Source: Rhododendron vialii
Lineage: Eukaryota; Streptophyta; Magnoliopsida; Ericales; Ericaceae
DNA: 64,000 nt
Assembly: GCF_030253575.1 (NCBI RefSeq)
Contig: NC_080564.1
Coordinates: 7,794,501-7,858,500, forward strand
Reading direction: 5' to 3'
Part shown: in pieces, positions 46,241 to 59,582 of the stretch
Layout: every line of letters begins with the position of its first letter
How positions within the stretch are numbered: the first letter of the stretch is position 1
Position numbers and translations under genes: made by a program
Notes under the pieces: model-generated
Seen by the model: the letters and a program-made list of their open reading frames with translations, nothing else
Told to the model about the DNA's origin: nothing
Database searches by the model: none

Positions 46241-46723
46241 TCGGTGAGCTTTTAAGATTTTTCCGTTTAAGCTTAATTTATTTATGCAACAAGATAATTA
46301 CAAATGATACTTAAGCAAACCGAACATGAGTTGACTTGACTGTCTGGGTCAGCGTATAGCTCTAAAATGAGGGCTCAATGATGGGCATCAAACTACAAAT
46401 CTGCACGTACCTACGAGCTGATTCCAAGAATGAAGATCGAAGATAAGTCAACGCAATATAAAAGAATACAACATTATGTGCAATTTAGTTTACCGTCGAG
46501 GAGTATATAAAAAGATATGGAATGACAAACTCAACACTTACAGAAACGAAATGTTTTTTTACCCCCATCATATATTGGTAGAACTCTCTGCCAAATTGGT
46601 TTCCAATACCTCTCGGCTTGTTTCTTTTCCCTATTCTATTTTTCTTCATACAAAGGATTACATGTCCTATCCTGCATGGACACTGCTAACAAGATATCAG
46701 ATTTTGATCAACTTCAATATACC
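46241..46723. other. Convergent intergenic space
   Basis: Homology with the partial copy resumes at about 46240-46296 and then ends. The rest, up to the stop codon of the minus-strand DUF2854 gene at 46724, probably holds that gene's 3' UTR. No other gene is seen. Confidence 0.4.
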
Positions 46724-49700
46724 TTACTCGGAAATCGTATTTGATATAAGTCGGATTTCATATAGATCTTCTTCTCCCTTCCCTGCACCCACAAAATCAA
46801 ATGCTTGCTGTAAAACACGAAATATGAGCCATTTCTTATCTTGCCCTACTCCCAAAGCTTTACTGTATATCATGAAGCAAGAGTAGGTAGAACTCACCAA
46901 TTTCAGCTGTGATCCCTGGACCAAAGAATGAAGTAAATTTTGCCTACAAAACCCAAAGGAGATTGATACATTGGCATGTGACGATACATATTGTCCTCCA
47001 CAACTAAGAAATGCAAACAAAAGAAAATAGATTCGGGAAGTTGCAGAAATTTCTGTTGCAGAGAAATACTTTCAGAGATGGAGCTGTATTAACTGTGACA
47101 AGACACAAACTCGCGAGGAGAATGTAACAATCAAGAAAGTAGATAGCTGAGGAAAACAAACACTGAAAATTGGTTATATGCACATTCACAGAATCATCAC
47201 CTGTCTTTTCTCAAAATCTGACAACTGCAGGTCTTTCGCCTTAAACACCAAAACTAAGCAGTATCTACCATCTTCAATGACCTGGAGCATGGTTGTTAAC
47301 ATCATAAAATGCCAGCGAAAAACAGAGTAAAGTAGCTATGAAAAAGAACCAAGGTAAATAAACCATGGGACGGTATAATTTGAAGAACTAGCCATTTCCT
47401 TTTCTTTTTTTGGTAATGAAGAACTAGCTATTTCTGTTTCCCTCTATCTCCCTCTCTGAGCTAACATCTAAACATAAGGTGGCGCAATCAAGTCAACAAA
47501 CAACATGGTTACTTGCACCCAACCCCTCTTCTGGATTAAAAATATGGAAAAAGGAAGGATAAGCCATAGTTTTCAATATCGATCTATGGTTCAGTGGCTG
47601 GGGGCCCTTGTTAATTTGGAACCATAGGTTGTTGGTTCAATTCTTCTGGTCTTTGTTGCTTATCAAAAAAGCCATAGTTTTCAACTCCAGCACCATGAAG
47701 TTCTGGTAAAATTTTTACTAGAAAATGATGCAGGACTTATACGTACTTTTTCCCAATAAAAATTACCATCCAGAATGCAGGAGCTAGATCTCACAAAGAA
47801 ACTAAGAGATTTCTTATTAAGCTAGTGTTTGGTTTCCATAATCCGCAGAAATAAATTTGCAAAACAAGTTCAAAGATGTTGCCAAACATGAACGAACAAA
47901 TGCTGGAAAGTCCTAGGCCGATGAAATTTAAGTATGTCACTAAGACATTTTGGGAAATTTGAGAAACATACTTCTTCACGTATCATTTGCAAAACAGGTG
48001 CACTCCTTCGTGGTATTCCTCCACCCTAGCAAGAAGAAGAAAAACTGAGGTAAAAAGGAATCACAACTTTTTTTTATGTTAAAAAGAATTACACAATTAC
48101 TATACAACCCAAAAAAAGCACGAACAAGGTCTCTAAAGGACACCTTTTTTCCTTCGCTTCTATTGGATTTTGCTACCATTGGTGCTCTAATTGTGGAGTT
48201 TTGCCAATCTTCTCTTCTTTGAAGATTTTAAAATGTAGTTGAAAGGGTTTTAATTAGGCTTGTATACATTGTGTAAAGAGGTTGCAGCTCTACTCAAAAT
48301 CTTTTTGCCTATCAGACTGAGGAAAGTAATAGTAACCAGCCGATAACTGTAAAAGAAAAAGAAAAACTCGTACTAACCATGAGCTTTGATGTCTCTAATC
48401 TGGAGCACGAAAAATAAATTAAAAAATTGGTCAAGACAAGCATTGAAATGCTCCCAAAATGTGTCATGTACGGCGACATTCCTTTCATCATCCAACATTC
48501 AGACACCACATTGAAAAGTTCTCTTGTACGAGGCTGGGTAACACTTCCAATTTAAGATATCTCTCAACTTTTATTTATGCCTATGATAGAGTAAAAGTCA
48601 TGCATCAATCTTTTGTGCACCATGATTTACTAGGTCTGATGGACAGGCGTTTCCCAGATTTTCTTCAGCATCCGCAAAGATATCAGCTTATACAACACAA
48701 AGTGAGAGAATGTACCTGAGCATATTGAAAAATTCTTTTTAAAGCCTCATCCAAATGTTGCTCATCACCGTAACGATATCTAGTGACATCATTCCTGACC
48801 TAATACAAGGAACAAATGTCATTCTCCATGAATGAATGAAACTAAGTCAACTATAGACTACTTTTGTAAGTACTTTATTTTTGGTGAGCAAACTTTTCTC
48901 AGTGCTATTACCTGTCATGGGATGTTTTTACAGCGTGTAAAGTATTGCCCTCTATAACAAAGTGATCCTTGGGGCAGTGCTACGATAAAACAATACCATA
49001 AGTACCTGTTTAAGAATTGGAGTGGCACATTTTTCCCTCAACATCTGAGCATCTGAGTAAGTCAAGCACGGTACTGGTTTTAGCTCTGCATACTGAAAAA
49101 AGCAGAATGCGTCTCAGATATAGCAGATCACGAATTTTATGTGGTATCAGCAACAAGTTCAAGAACTCAAGCATCTTTATTCTTGCACAAGTCATGGTCC
49201 AAGCCAACCAAGTAGAATGCCACAGTCTGTTGTATTACAAATTAATCAAGTCAAAACATGTTTTTAGGAGCATACGACCCATTTGTATAGAATATATCTG
49301 GCAAAAACTCTACCCTCTCAAGATTTTAGTTTATTGTAATTGAGTTTTTCTCCATCTTTACGAACCAACTAGGAACAATACCGGGGACTACTTTGGATAA
49401 CTACATTGGCCGTTTTGAAACTGAATTATACCATATTTAAAAAATGCACACTAAAAGTTTTTTTATTTTCATAATGCAGGTTTAATCCTCTAGCTCCCAT
49501 CACGTAGCTCCACGACACATCATAATTCCATACATTATTTTAGTTCCATATCAAAGTCTAGACAGTTGAAACTGAGGCCTCTCTCAAGCAACTTGTAGGC
49601 TGTGCAACAAAAGAAGCAGAATTTGAATTCCAGATGCAGATTCTGGAATAGTCTGACTTACGAAAGAAAGTCTGTAAAATAAAAAGTAAAATTCACCTTG

Positions 49701-51579
49701 AGAGCCATTCCAATTATGGCAAGAGGAAAACCATAAGTTAGCATTAATGCAGACCATTCAGATCCGGGAAGGATGTTGAAGTATGCCCCAAAACCGTAAC
49801 TGCAAAGTGCAGATGCGTCAACCTTAGCTATCAAAGATGCTGTTTGATATAAGGCATAATGACGGGATAACTACTCACGAGAGAAGAGTTACACCAAGAC
49901 TAAGTCCAATAACACCAAATGATACCTGCATAAGCAAGGTCACATCATCATTAGATTCATTCCAATACACAAACTGGGTTGATCGGAAAACAAATCCAAC
50001 ATAAGATAGTCACTTAGGATAGTCTCCTAGATAATCTGAATGGCCATGAATACAGCTTGGTACTCATCTGACCATCCATGTGCCATCATATCCAAGCATA
50101 TCTTTTAGTACAGCAATGAAATAAGGAGTGATAAAGATTTTGTTTGCTTACATTACATCATTCCCTTACACAAAGACTTGACCTGCCATTTTATGCATTC
50201 CATACGAATTTACCTTCTTAGTTCTTATGGAGTTGCAGTTGAACACTATCTTTTACAAATGCTTTTAAATTTTAAGTGATAATTAAGGGGCAATATGCCA
50301 ATACCAGAATTTAGAGCCTTGCAATTTAAATTTGAATGTTGTATATATATGTTTCCTTCAAACATTTAAAATTTCAAAAGGGATAAAGATTATGGGACAG
50401 ATGGATTATTAAACTGATTCCTTGGACTATAAGTTAATCCCAGAAAACAAAACTCCTTCAATATTGCTGACCTGAAACTCCAACATTGTTCAAGTCTACT
50501 GTGACCATATTTATAGTGCGTACTGTGTGCATAGATCCAAAAGTCCTTCAGACCCATGGACACTCATCATATCCAAAATCAGTTTTACTGCCCATCACTA
50601 AAATAATAAGTGCTCTAGAACTCTGGCTAGTGAAATCTACACCCTCTGAGCCAGTTTCACCACATTATCAAACTTCACAGGCCTATTAGGGGCGGCTTAA
50701 ACCATTACTTTAGCAGGTTTCAAAATATACAATAGATTTCCTTTTCGACATTTGATTTTGATTTTTCCAGTATTGTCGGTACTGGACTACTCATACTGAC
50801 AGTACTAAAGAAAAACTTCTGAGTAACTAAGTGGCATATCCCCGCAAAATTAAAATAAAGCCATCCCAATAGCTTCTGCATGGAGAAAATTTGTTGGTTT
50901 ATTACAAAAAGATACTAACATATTTTGTTAAGCTATAGTTTATTTTTTGTATAGAAACTTTTTTTCCATTTAAATTCCTGCCCCTGTTCCTGCCCCTCCG
51001 GTATTCCAGGTACCAAACTATTCAAAAGTTGGAACCAAGATTGAGCTACACACAATACAACTCCCCCATTCACTTTTCAAACACACAAAATTTGGGCACA
51101 AGTGTCCCCAATATGATCGCCAATTCATGCCACGGGGTGCTGGCATGGTGGTCAAGGAATCGGACTGTGTCTCAGATTTCCTCCGGTGATATCAACTCTT
51201 TCGGAACCAGTCTATACAGGCTTTGTTCCTGTTTTAATTGGGCCCGCTAGTGGACCGTAAGATTGGTCCCACATAAGTTAAAGCACGCAATTAGAAGAAG
51301 TACCTTGGCGAGAGTAAACTCGTCATCGGGAACGGTTGGCTTGTCGATGGCGGGGGCGGAGGTAGGCTGAGTTGAATCGGCGGCTCTGGGGATGACGAAG
51401 ACGTGCCTTGTGCGGTAGGGTCTGGCAAAAAGGGGCTCTACATAGTTGAAACAGATGCGAGAATTTGGAGGGGGAGATTGGAGGCGGTTGAAGAGTGAGG
51501 AGCGATGGGAGCAGAGGATTGTGGCCCCTCCGCCGGAAAATGATGGTGCGGCGGTTATTGTGGCTGCTTTCGTCGGCAT
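46724..51579 (-). CDS. Plastid-targeted DUF2854 membrane protein
   Basis: Nine exons on the minus strand with matching phases: 51579-51304, 49925-49879, 49799-49697, 49092-49006, 48799-48716, 48025-47972, 47281-47201, 46943-46898 and 46782-46724, giving about 278 aa. The first 80 or so residues are rich in Ser/Ala/Arg and lack acidic residues until the end, as in a chloroplast transit peptide. Two hydrophobic segments follow: VSFGVIGLSLGVTLLSYGFG (about 93-112) and the LMLTYGFPLAIIGMALK region. The soluble part has the family signatures AELKPVP, CATPILKQVRNDVTRYRYGD, QHLDEAL and KFTSFFGPGITAEI. This pattern is shared with cyanobacterial DUF2854 proteins. The function is not established; a thylakoid or envelope membrane location is inferred. 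An in-frame upstream ATG at 51669 would run through a CT-repeat-encoded Arg/Glu stretch, so I prefer the ATG at 51579. Confidence 0.85.
47581..47671 (+). mobile_element. SINE-like remnant in a DUF2854 gene intron
   Basis: ATGGTTCAGTGGCTGGGGGC resembles box A and GTTGTTGGTTCAATTC resembles box B of a pol III promoter, about 35 bp apart. The tail TTATCAAAAAA follows. Size and layout fit a short tRNA-derived SINE. Confidence 0.4.
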
Positions 51580-51586
51580 CGCCTGC

Positions 51587-51620
<34 letters not shown>

Positions 51621-52400
51621 ACGCTGTTGTGTGTTTTCTCTCTCTAGATATCCGTTGGAGGATGAACAAGAGGCTGCAGTTTTAGGAGCGAGGAAAAGGG
51701 GGATCTCGGATCAAAAAAAGAAAAGAAAAGGAAAAGGGGATCTGGACTAGTCTACTCTCAAATCTCAATAGCCAATGCCCAGATGACGTGTCTTTCCAAA
51801 ATAAGTAATTAAAAAATAAGTACATATTCCAAGCTTAATAAGCTTAATAAAAAAAAAAAAAAATAGGTGAGTGATTTTGCCACTCATTTTTTGTTAATGT
51901 CACTATTCTATGTGTAATAGATGATTTATTTTGTGAGAGAAGAAGAGTGACATTAACAAAAAGAGAAGTGGCAAAATCAATTTCCAAAATATGCAATGTT
52001 AATTTAATTTGATAGATTTCGATGAGATCTTATGAACGATGTAAAAAAATTGAAAAATTACTTTCATAAATATATTATTTTTAAGTTTAAAAATTAAAAA
52101 TAACTAGTACTTATTTTGTTAGAAGCTGGGAAAGTGGAACGGGGACTAGTAGTTTATATCGTATGATTTAAAGGCTACATTTTTAATTTTTTTGTCTGAA
52201 AAGACTACATTTTTTTTTTTTTGGGTAATTTATATTTACTCTTCATAACTTTTGGTTTGGTTTTTATCAAAAGCTATTGATGATTGAATTTAACTAATAT
52301 GAGGATCGATTTTGAGCACACGCACAGCGCTAGTTTTAATAAAAATGTATACATTGTCCGTTTGGTAAGTTCCTGTGAAGGAAAATTGCTAGAAACATGG
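51580..52400. other. Promoter side of the DUF2854 gene and intergenic DNA
   Basis: It holds the upstream region of the minus-strand DUF2854 gene. Positions about 51860-51985 carry a local inverted pair (GATTTTGCCACTCATTTTTT and AAAAAGAGAAGTGGCAAAAT), whose relative recurs at about 54517-54605. No gene is seen. Confidence 0.4.
51591..51620. repeat. CT microsatellite in the DUF2854 5' leader
   Basis: About 14 CT units (GA on the coding strand) lie 12-41 bp upstream of the chosen start codon. Confidence 0.85.
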
Positions 52401-55400
52401 ACATACGCTTATGCATGCCGACAAGGCAGGCAGCAATAATATTGATAAAACTGAAAATGAAATGGTATACACTGTAAAAAGAACGGATGCAAAGCCATGT
52501 TACAAGGAACGCTATAACCCTAGCAAATTATTGTTCACTCCCATTTCAAAAGGTAAATTTAGTGATTCGAAGCGATCTCACAGGTTTTTCCAAAAAAAAA
52601 ACTTACTAGTACTAATTAACTTATCGTTACCAATTATAAAAATGGGGAGAAGCAGCACGCCGTTGCTTCCCTCCTTTCTTGTCGAACTCACTTCATTGCT
52701 TCCCTTCTATCTTCTTGCAGAAATCACATATCTTCTACTGCATCGATCCCATCTTCCTTTCTACAAGATTTTCAATCGGTTAATTAGAATTTCAGCTCAA
52801 ACGTGGGGCTCAAAACAAGGCAACCTTTTTGTTTCCCTTCCGTGGTGCAAAAGAATGGGACTCTGATTAAAGTTACCCTTTCCAATTTTCTATGGGAGTC
52901 GGCTCGCATTTATTAGGTGCAAGTTTTGGATGCTTCCACTAATTAAAGTCAAGCACGTGCCTAAACTGGTGAAGGTAATTAAAAATCTTGATCAAACAAT
53001 GAAATTTTTGTGGGAAAAATGTTTTTGCTCTTAAAATTTTATTTCATATGAGTAATTTGAGAAACAGTACTTAATTTCGTTTTACAAGATGATTGTTGCT
53101 TGAAGAAATAATTAAGTTCCAATTTTAGTATCCATAAAAGCTATCCCGAGTAGATCTTACCACAATTTAGACAAGTGAAGTACTATCACTTTCCATTCCT
53201 CATACTGCAAGTGCGATTCGGATTCGCGATGCAACATAGATACAGAGGAAGAGAATGAGTGGGGATAAAGTGGCAAGTGCATTGTCATAAAAAATGAAAA
53301 AAGATGAAAACTAATACTCAATGTTTTAAGTGCTTAGTTATCAAGCATAATTGTTGGAATTAAAACGAAAGCACGAATCATACAAGAATATGCAGAGGAA
53401 AGGGGAAAATATCTTACGCCAATTCTAAGGGCATTATGAAGTATTTGGGGACGAGAAGAGGGAAGGCAAAGACTTCGTTGATGAAGAAACCTACTTGATT
53501 TTAGAATCGTGACGGATACAGAAATTTGATCCTTTCCAACGTCATCATCGAGTAGGCTGGGGCTCCTATGGCCTCGATCGCCATATTGCCACCTAGTGTG
53601 GCAGCTTTTATGTGTGGTTCATATCGAATTGTTTCACTCGATAAATGAGACGCTGAAGGAAATATCAATTGCATATAAATAGTAGGATCAGATTTGTAAC
53701 AGAAAAACAGTTGTCAATAATGGTGGTATTTACGGGTGCAGTGTCACCTCGTGAATTTCCTTGTTGGATTTTTTTTTTCTTTCCAAATTTCGGCTGTTTT
53801 TTCCATCTTGCCCAACTCACATCGTTGCTTCCCTCCTTTCCCGAGCTCACGTCGTTGCTTCCCTTCTATCTTCTTGCAGAAATCACATACCCAATGCATC
53901 CTATCTTCCTTTCTACAAGATTTTCTATTGGTTAGAATTTCAGCTCACAAATAGCCCACAACAAGGCAACCTCTTTGTTTCCCTTCCGTGGTGCAAAATA
54001 ATGGAACTCTATAGATTACAGTTACCCTTTCCAATTTTCCAACCGTGTCGTAACTAATTATGTGAGTCGGCTTGCATTTATTAGGTGCAAGTTTTGGATG
54101 CTTCCACTAAAGTAAAGCACGTGCCTAAAACTAGTGAAGGTAAAAATCTAGGAAGAATGAAATTTTTGTAGAGAAAATGTTTATGCTCCTAAAATTGTAT
54201 TTCATATAAGTAATTTGAGAAACAGTACTTTCGTTGTACAAGATGATTGTCGCTTGAAAAAATAAGTTCCAATTTTGGTATCCATAAAAGCTATCCCGAG
54301 CAGAGCTTACCACAATTTAGACATGTGGCGTATCACGTTTTCATTTCCCGTACTGGTACAATTTGGATTCGCGATGCAACATAGATACAGAGAAAGAGAA
54401 TGAGTGGGGATTAAGTGGTAAGTGCATTGTCATAAAAAAATGAAAAGAAGAAGAAAATTAATACTAATGTTTAATTTAAGTGCTTAGTTATCGAGCTTGT
54501 TTTTTTTAGAATTGATTTTGCCACTCCCTCTTTTTACAAAACAAATCATCAATAAAGACACAAATGAAAGTGACATTAACAAAAAGGAGAGTGGCAAAAT
54601 CACTCCCTTTTTTTTTTCTCGGCAATTATCAAGCATGTTTGTCGGAAAATGAAAACACGAATCATACAAGAATATGCAGAGGAAGGGGAAAATATCTTAC
54701 ACCACTTCTTAGGGCATTAGGAAGTTTTTGGGGCAAGAGGAGGGAAGACAAAGACCTCGTTGATGAAGAAACCTACTTGATTTTAGAATCGTGACAGATA
54801 CAAAAAATGTGAATCTTTCCAACGTCATCATCGAGTAGTCCGGGCCATATTGCCATCTAGTGTGTGGCTGCTTGTATATGTGGTTCGTACGTATCGAATT
54901 GTTTCACTCAATGGTTAAGATGCTGAAGGAAATATCAATCTCATGGTAGGATTAGATTTATAATGGAAAAACAGTCGTTAATGGCAGTATTTACGGGTGC
55001 AGTGCCACCTCGTGAATTTCCTCATTGAATTTTTTTTCTCTTTCCAAATTTTCTCATATAAATAGTAGGATCAGATTTGTAACAAAAAAACAATCTTCAA
55101 TAATGGCGGTATTTATGGGTGTAGTGCCACCTCGAGAACCTTTCCAATGTCATCGTCGAGTAGGTTGGGGCTCCTATGGCCTTGCCATATTTGCCACCCC
55201 GTGTGGCAGCTTGTATGTGTGGTTCGGATCTAATTTTTTCACTCGATGGATGAGATGCTGAAGGAAATATCGATCTCATATAAATAATAGGATTAGATTT
55301 GTAACAGAAAAACAATCGTCAATAATGACGGTATTTAGGGTGCAGCGCCACCTTGTGAACTCACGTCGTTGCTTCCCTTCTATCTTTTTGCAGAAATCAC

Positions 55401-55930
55401 ATACCCAATGCATCCTATCTTCCTTTCTACAAGATTTTCTATTGGTTAGAATTTCAGCTCGCAAATGGCCCACAACAAGGCAACCCCTCAGTTTTCCTCC
55501 CGTAGTGCAAAAGAATGGGACTTCATAGATTACAATTACCTTTTCCAATTTTCCAACCGTGTCGTAACTTATGTGAGTCAACTTGCATTTATTACGTGCA
55601 AGTTTTGGATGCTTCCACTAAAGTCAACCACGTGCAAAGCACGTGCCTAAAACTAGTGAAGGTGAAAATCTAGAAAGAATGAAATTTTCGTAGGGAAAAT
55701 ATTTATGCACCTAAAATTATATTTCATTTAAGTAATTTGAGAAACAGTACTTTCATTTTACTAGATGATTGTTGTTTGGAAAAATAAGTTCCAATTTTGG
55801 TATCCAAGCAGAGCTTATCACAATTTAAGCATGTGGAGTATCACATTTTCATTCTTCGTACTCATACAACTCGGATTCGCGATGCAACATAGATACAAAG
55901 TAAGAGAAGGAGGAATGATTGTGTATTTCA
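52400..55930. repeat. Three degenerate tandem copies of a Helitron-like unit (about 1.2-1.5 kb)
   Basis: The word CTATCTTCTTGCAGAAATCA or a close variant occurs near 52708, 53867 and 55380. ACTAGTGAAGG-type sites preceded by GCACGTGCC occur near 52951, 54116 and 55637. ATACAAGAATATGCAGAGGA occurs near 53379 and 54665. At 55626-55656 CCACGTGCAAAGCACGTGCC forms a hairpin followed by TAAAACTAG and T, a Helitron-type 3' end. Many spurious open frames come from these repeats. No replicase is encoded. Confidence 0.6.
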
Positions 55931-57080
55931 CATAAATCCTATATATAGAGCTAAATCGATACAATAATGAATAAAAATCCCTAATAGATTTTCCAAATCA
56001 ATACATATCTGGAGTAGGTCAGCCAATTACACCAAACAACACACACGGATGCTAACATTATATGCATATTGACTTTATCCTATGTTTCCGGTGCTGCAGA
56101 GGCGGGTATGTATCTAAGTGTCCGTTTCATCCTCACCCTTATCTGAATGTCGAATATCTGACGCGGTATTTGATACATTTAGGAGGAACTAGTTTGTCAT
56201 GTAACATAGACTATGACAAACTAGTTTTCAAGCAAGTGCTTTGCACGTGCTTAATTTCAATGAAAAGATACACATTGCCTAGTACATAGTAAAAGAATTT
56301 TTTTACATGCCAATTGTCGAGGTACCAATATGACGTAATTCGACAAAACTGTTGCCATAACTCGTCCTCTGATCTCTACCCTAATGTGTTACAATAGTCA
56401 GTCGATGATTCCGTTATCAACAAACAAAACGAAGAAATAAGTTAGGTTTTTGTTCAGCTCCATCCTCTTTAGATAGTTTGGCTATGACTTTGAATTGTGT
56501 TATTTTCGATTGCTATAATCTTATTTATGTTCTTGTTATTTATGGTTGTGTATTCACTTATCACTAAGTTACATTACATATAGAGCTAAATCTACAGAAT
56601 AATGAATCAAAATCCCTAAGTTGATTTTCCAAACCAATGGGTATCTGTAGATAATCGATCAATTACAGCAAACGACACATGCGTAAACACTGGATGCCAA
56701 AATTAAATGCGCATGAGCTTTAACTGATGTTACAGAGACTCGGTGTACACATTGGTATCTTTCCACCTTCAAATTTCTTAGTAGATTTCTTTTGTTTTTT
56801 GGGATAAATATTATTTACGTAGGGAGTTAGGGCATTTCATACATAATATATAGGAGTCCTATATGCATACTTCAATATCGTAGTAAATCCGAATTACAAA
56901 TTAATGACACTTGCTAGGAGCATGTTTAACTAAATTTGTCGGACACAGATCTCATCTCACACCTATATCCGATCCTCGAGTTTCTAATGGGGTATTTACT
57001 TCATTTAGGAGGTTTCATGTAATCTTTAGTAAACTAGTTTTCAAGCACGTGCTTTACACGTGCTTAATATCAGGTAAAGT
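55931..57080 (-). repeat. Two further Helitron-like end segments
   Basis: The segment about 55940-56290 and the segment about 56580-57080 share TAGAGCTAAATC, AATCCCTAA, GATTTTCCAAA and similar words in the same order. Each ends, on the minus strand, in a hairpin plus CTAG: AAGCACGTGCAAAGCACTTG (56227-56250) and AAGCACGTGTAAAGCACGTG (57043-57066), both followed by CTTGAAAACTAG on the minus strand. The first segment is also collinear with 39060-39450 in inverted orientation. Confidence 0.55.
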
Positions 57081-58296
57081 AGCATCTCCAATAGACCTTA
57101 TAAATTAAATACTCATTATGTTGAATAACTCAAATTTTAGCTAGTGAATGTGCCAAGATGTACTACAATGGATTAGATAAATTGATCCCTAAACCTACGG
57201 CTCAATAGCCCACCTATAGGTTTGGCCACCAATATATGTACTCAGTACTCCTTAAATTTTGTTGGCCCAATTTTAAATAAGAATACTTTTATTTTTTTGA
57301 ATTTTCTGGGGAAAAAAAATGAGCTATTCACCACTGAGTATTACATATGCCCTGTCTACTGTTTTGTGGGCTCTTGTTTTTTAAAATTTTCATTCAATAC
57401 CATATATTTATCATTGTTTAAAAAAAAAAAAAAACCTTAAAGAAAGAGGATGCTTTTATATATGGAGTTATTAGACGGACTATACCTTCCTTCAGGTAAG
57501 TCTTACCGTGCCAAGATTGATATTAACATCTAGATTTTTGTCCGACTTTGACAAAGACTATTGGGTATAGGTGATCTCAGGCGCGTCATTTTGTTATTAT
57601 CCCAAGTCACCGGTTAAGTGGTTGTCAGCTGGCGGCCATGCAGTGGAAAGGAAAGTTAGCCTAGTGCAGTTTTTTCCACCACACAATTTTCATGTTTGGG
57701 GAATTTAATAGTGAATTTTAGTAAAAAAGTATTTTTTTTACTACAAGTTTCAAAAGAAGTCGGGGTTTTTTTTCCTTTCAAAAGCAAAAGAGAATCAAAA
57801 GTTCTTTGTTTTTCTCTATTTAGTGATAGTAGTATTTTGCAAATATGGGTTATAATTTTTTTAATAATTGGATCTTCGGGACTCAATGATCTTGTCCATC
57901 CACTATGGGCTATAATCGAGCTCAATTTGATGATCAAAATAATTTTTATTTTTTTAGACTTGATCATCAATCACATTGAGATCATTTTGATTTTAGACCT
58001 CATCGAAGTCATCAATCATACCAAAAGTTTTCAATAAAACTTATACTACGTACCGAAGACATGTCAAACGATATTGGATCAACACATATAATTTTTGACG
58101 TGACTAACGTTCTCCATGAGACTTTAGAAATAAATGGTTTCAATCATTGAAATCAATCATTGAAATAACTCTTTAAAATAGTAATTCTTTCGACGTAGGA
58201 GTAAAAAAATTAAAAGTACATGCCAAATCTTGAGAAGTACGAAAAGTTCCCAAAATATACTCCAAGAAAATAGTAACTCTTTCAACCTAGGATTAG
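57081..58296. other. Intergenic, nothing recognised
   Basis: AT-rich with open frames on both strands near 57656-58037 that lack protein-like composition. Direct words such as ATTGAAATCAATCATTGAAA occur near 58145. No gene or clear element was found. Confidence 0.3.
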
Positions 58297-58899
58297 TAGG
58301 GCTGTAAATGAACTAAGCCATTCGCGAGCTGTATGAGGCTCGGTTAGACAAAAGCTCATTCAAGTTCGATTCGTCTGCCAAACGAACTAAACCTGAACCT
58401 CAATTCTAGGCTCGTTCCGTAAATGAGCCGAACCTGAGCCTAACGGTATTCGGCTCGGTTAGGTTCGCGAACCTATACTTAAATTTAATTAACAATTCAA
58501 TAGGGGTCTATTTGTAAATATAAAAAATTTTAAGATCGTATATATAATTCAATATTTATTTTTCTCCCAAATTCTATACAATCAATGAAAGAGTTTGGGT
58601 TCGCTTGAGTTTAATGAACTGAGCCGAACCAAACCTAAGTCTTGATGAGCTCAATTCAAGCTTAGATTCGGCTCGGCTCGATTCATTTGAGTTTAACGAG
58701 CCAAACTCGAGCCAAGATGTTCAAGTTCGAATCGAACCCGAGCCGCACTCGAGCCAGACTAGTACCTTAACGAACCCAACCGAGCCGAACTCGAGCAAAG
58801 TTGTTCAGGCTAGAATCGAACCCGAGCCGAACTCATACCTTAACGAACCCGAGCCGAACTTAACAGGGTTCGGCTCGATCCGGTTCGTTTACAGCCCTA
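58297..58899. mobile_element. hAT-like MITE, GAGCCGAAC family, large copy
   Basis: It begins TAGGGCTGTAAATGAACTAA and ends TTCGTTTACAGCCCTA, the same kind of ends as 45583-46080. The arms carry many GAGCCGAAC, CGAACTCGAGCC and GGTTCGGCTCG words; several are locally repeated near 58715-58860. No open frame of interest. The target duplication was not clear. Confidence 0.75.
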
Positions 58900-59325
58900 C
58901 ATAGGAGTTTATTATTGGCTTTTTTACTCCGTTTTTTTCCCGGGAGGAACTTTCCAAGAAAATAAAAAATGCAGAAAGTCTACTGGTACAGACGTCTGTA
59001 CCAGTGGGTACAAACCTCTTTTTGGGCCCATTTTGGATCTTAAAAAAATAATCGGAGTCGCTCATTTTATTTAAAATGCTTTGCTTGTGGTCCCTACAAA
59101 AAATAAGTTTAATCCGGTATCGGCAAAAGTATTTATGGGCAAAAATATTTACGAAACATCCAAACTTTGCCGATACCAAATTAAACTTATTTTTTGTAAG
59201 GACCACAAACAAAGTATTTTAAACAAATCATTTTTTAAAAACCTAAAATGAACCCAAGAAGGGATTTGTATTTCACTGATACAGATTTTTAGTCTGTATA
59301 AGTAGCACCACTAAAAAATGTATGG
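58900..59325. repeat. Intergenic with a 100-bp-arm inverted repeat
   Basis: TACAGACGTCTGTACCAGTG near 58987 faces an imperfect partner near 59280. TAAAATGCTTTGCTTGTGGT (59074) and AAAATAAGTTTAATCCGGTA (59100) face ACCAAATTAAACTTATTTTT (59176) and GGACCACAAACAAAGTATTT (59200). This looks like a small foldback element of about 300 bp. No gene. Confidence 0.5.
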
Positions 59326-59582
59326 GAAAACACTTTCGGTGAAAAGAGATCGAAGCCACAAAATAGAAATAGACAACTTTACTTTATTGGTTAAATTAAA
59401 GGGACGAGATAGCCGAAAGAATTGATAGATTTCTGGCTCAATCGGAGGTAAGCAGGACTCCCACGGTCTCGCTCATTCACCTCATATCCACACATCTCTC
59501 TTGAACCTTCGCTGATCAAAGCCAAACAAAGGAAAATTGCAATAATAAAAAAAATGATGGATCAGAAATCCAGGTATCTCGG

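Noticed and set aside
57656..58037. Opposed frames of about 104 and 113 codons
   Set aside because: Both are Ile/Leu/Lys/Phe-rich translations of AT-rich DNA without conserved motifs.
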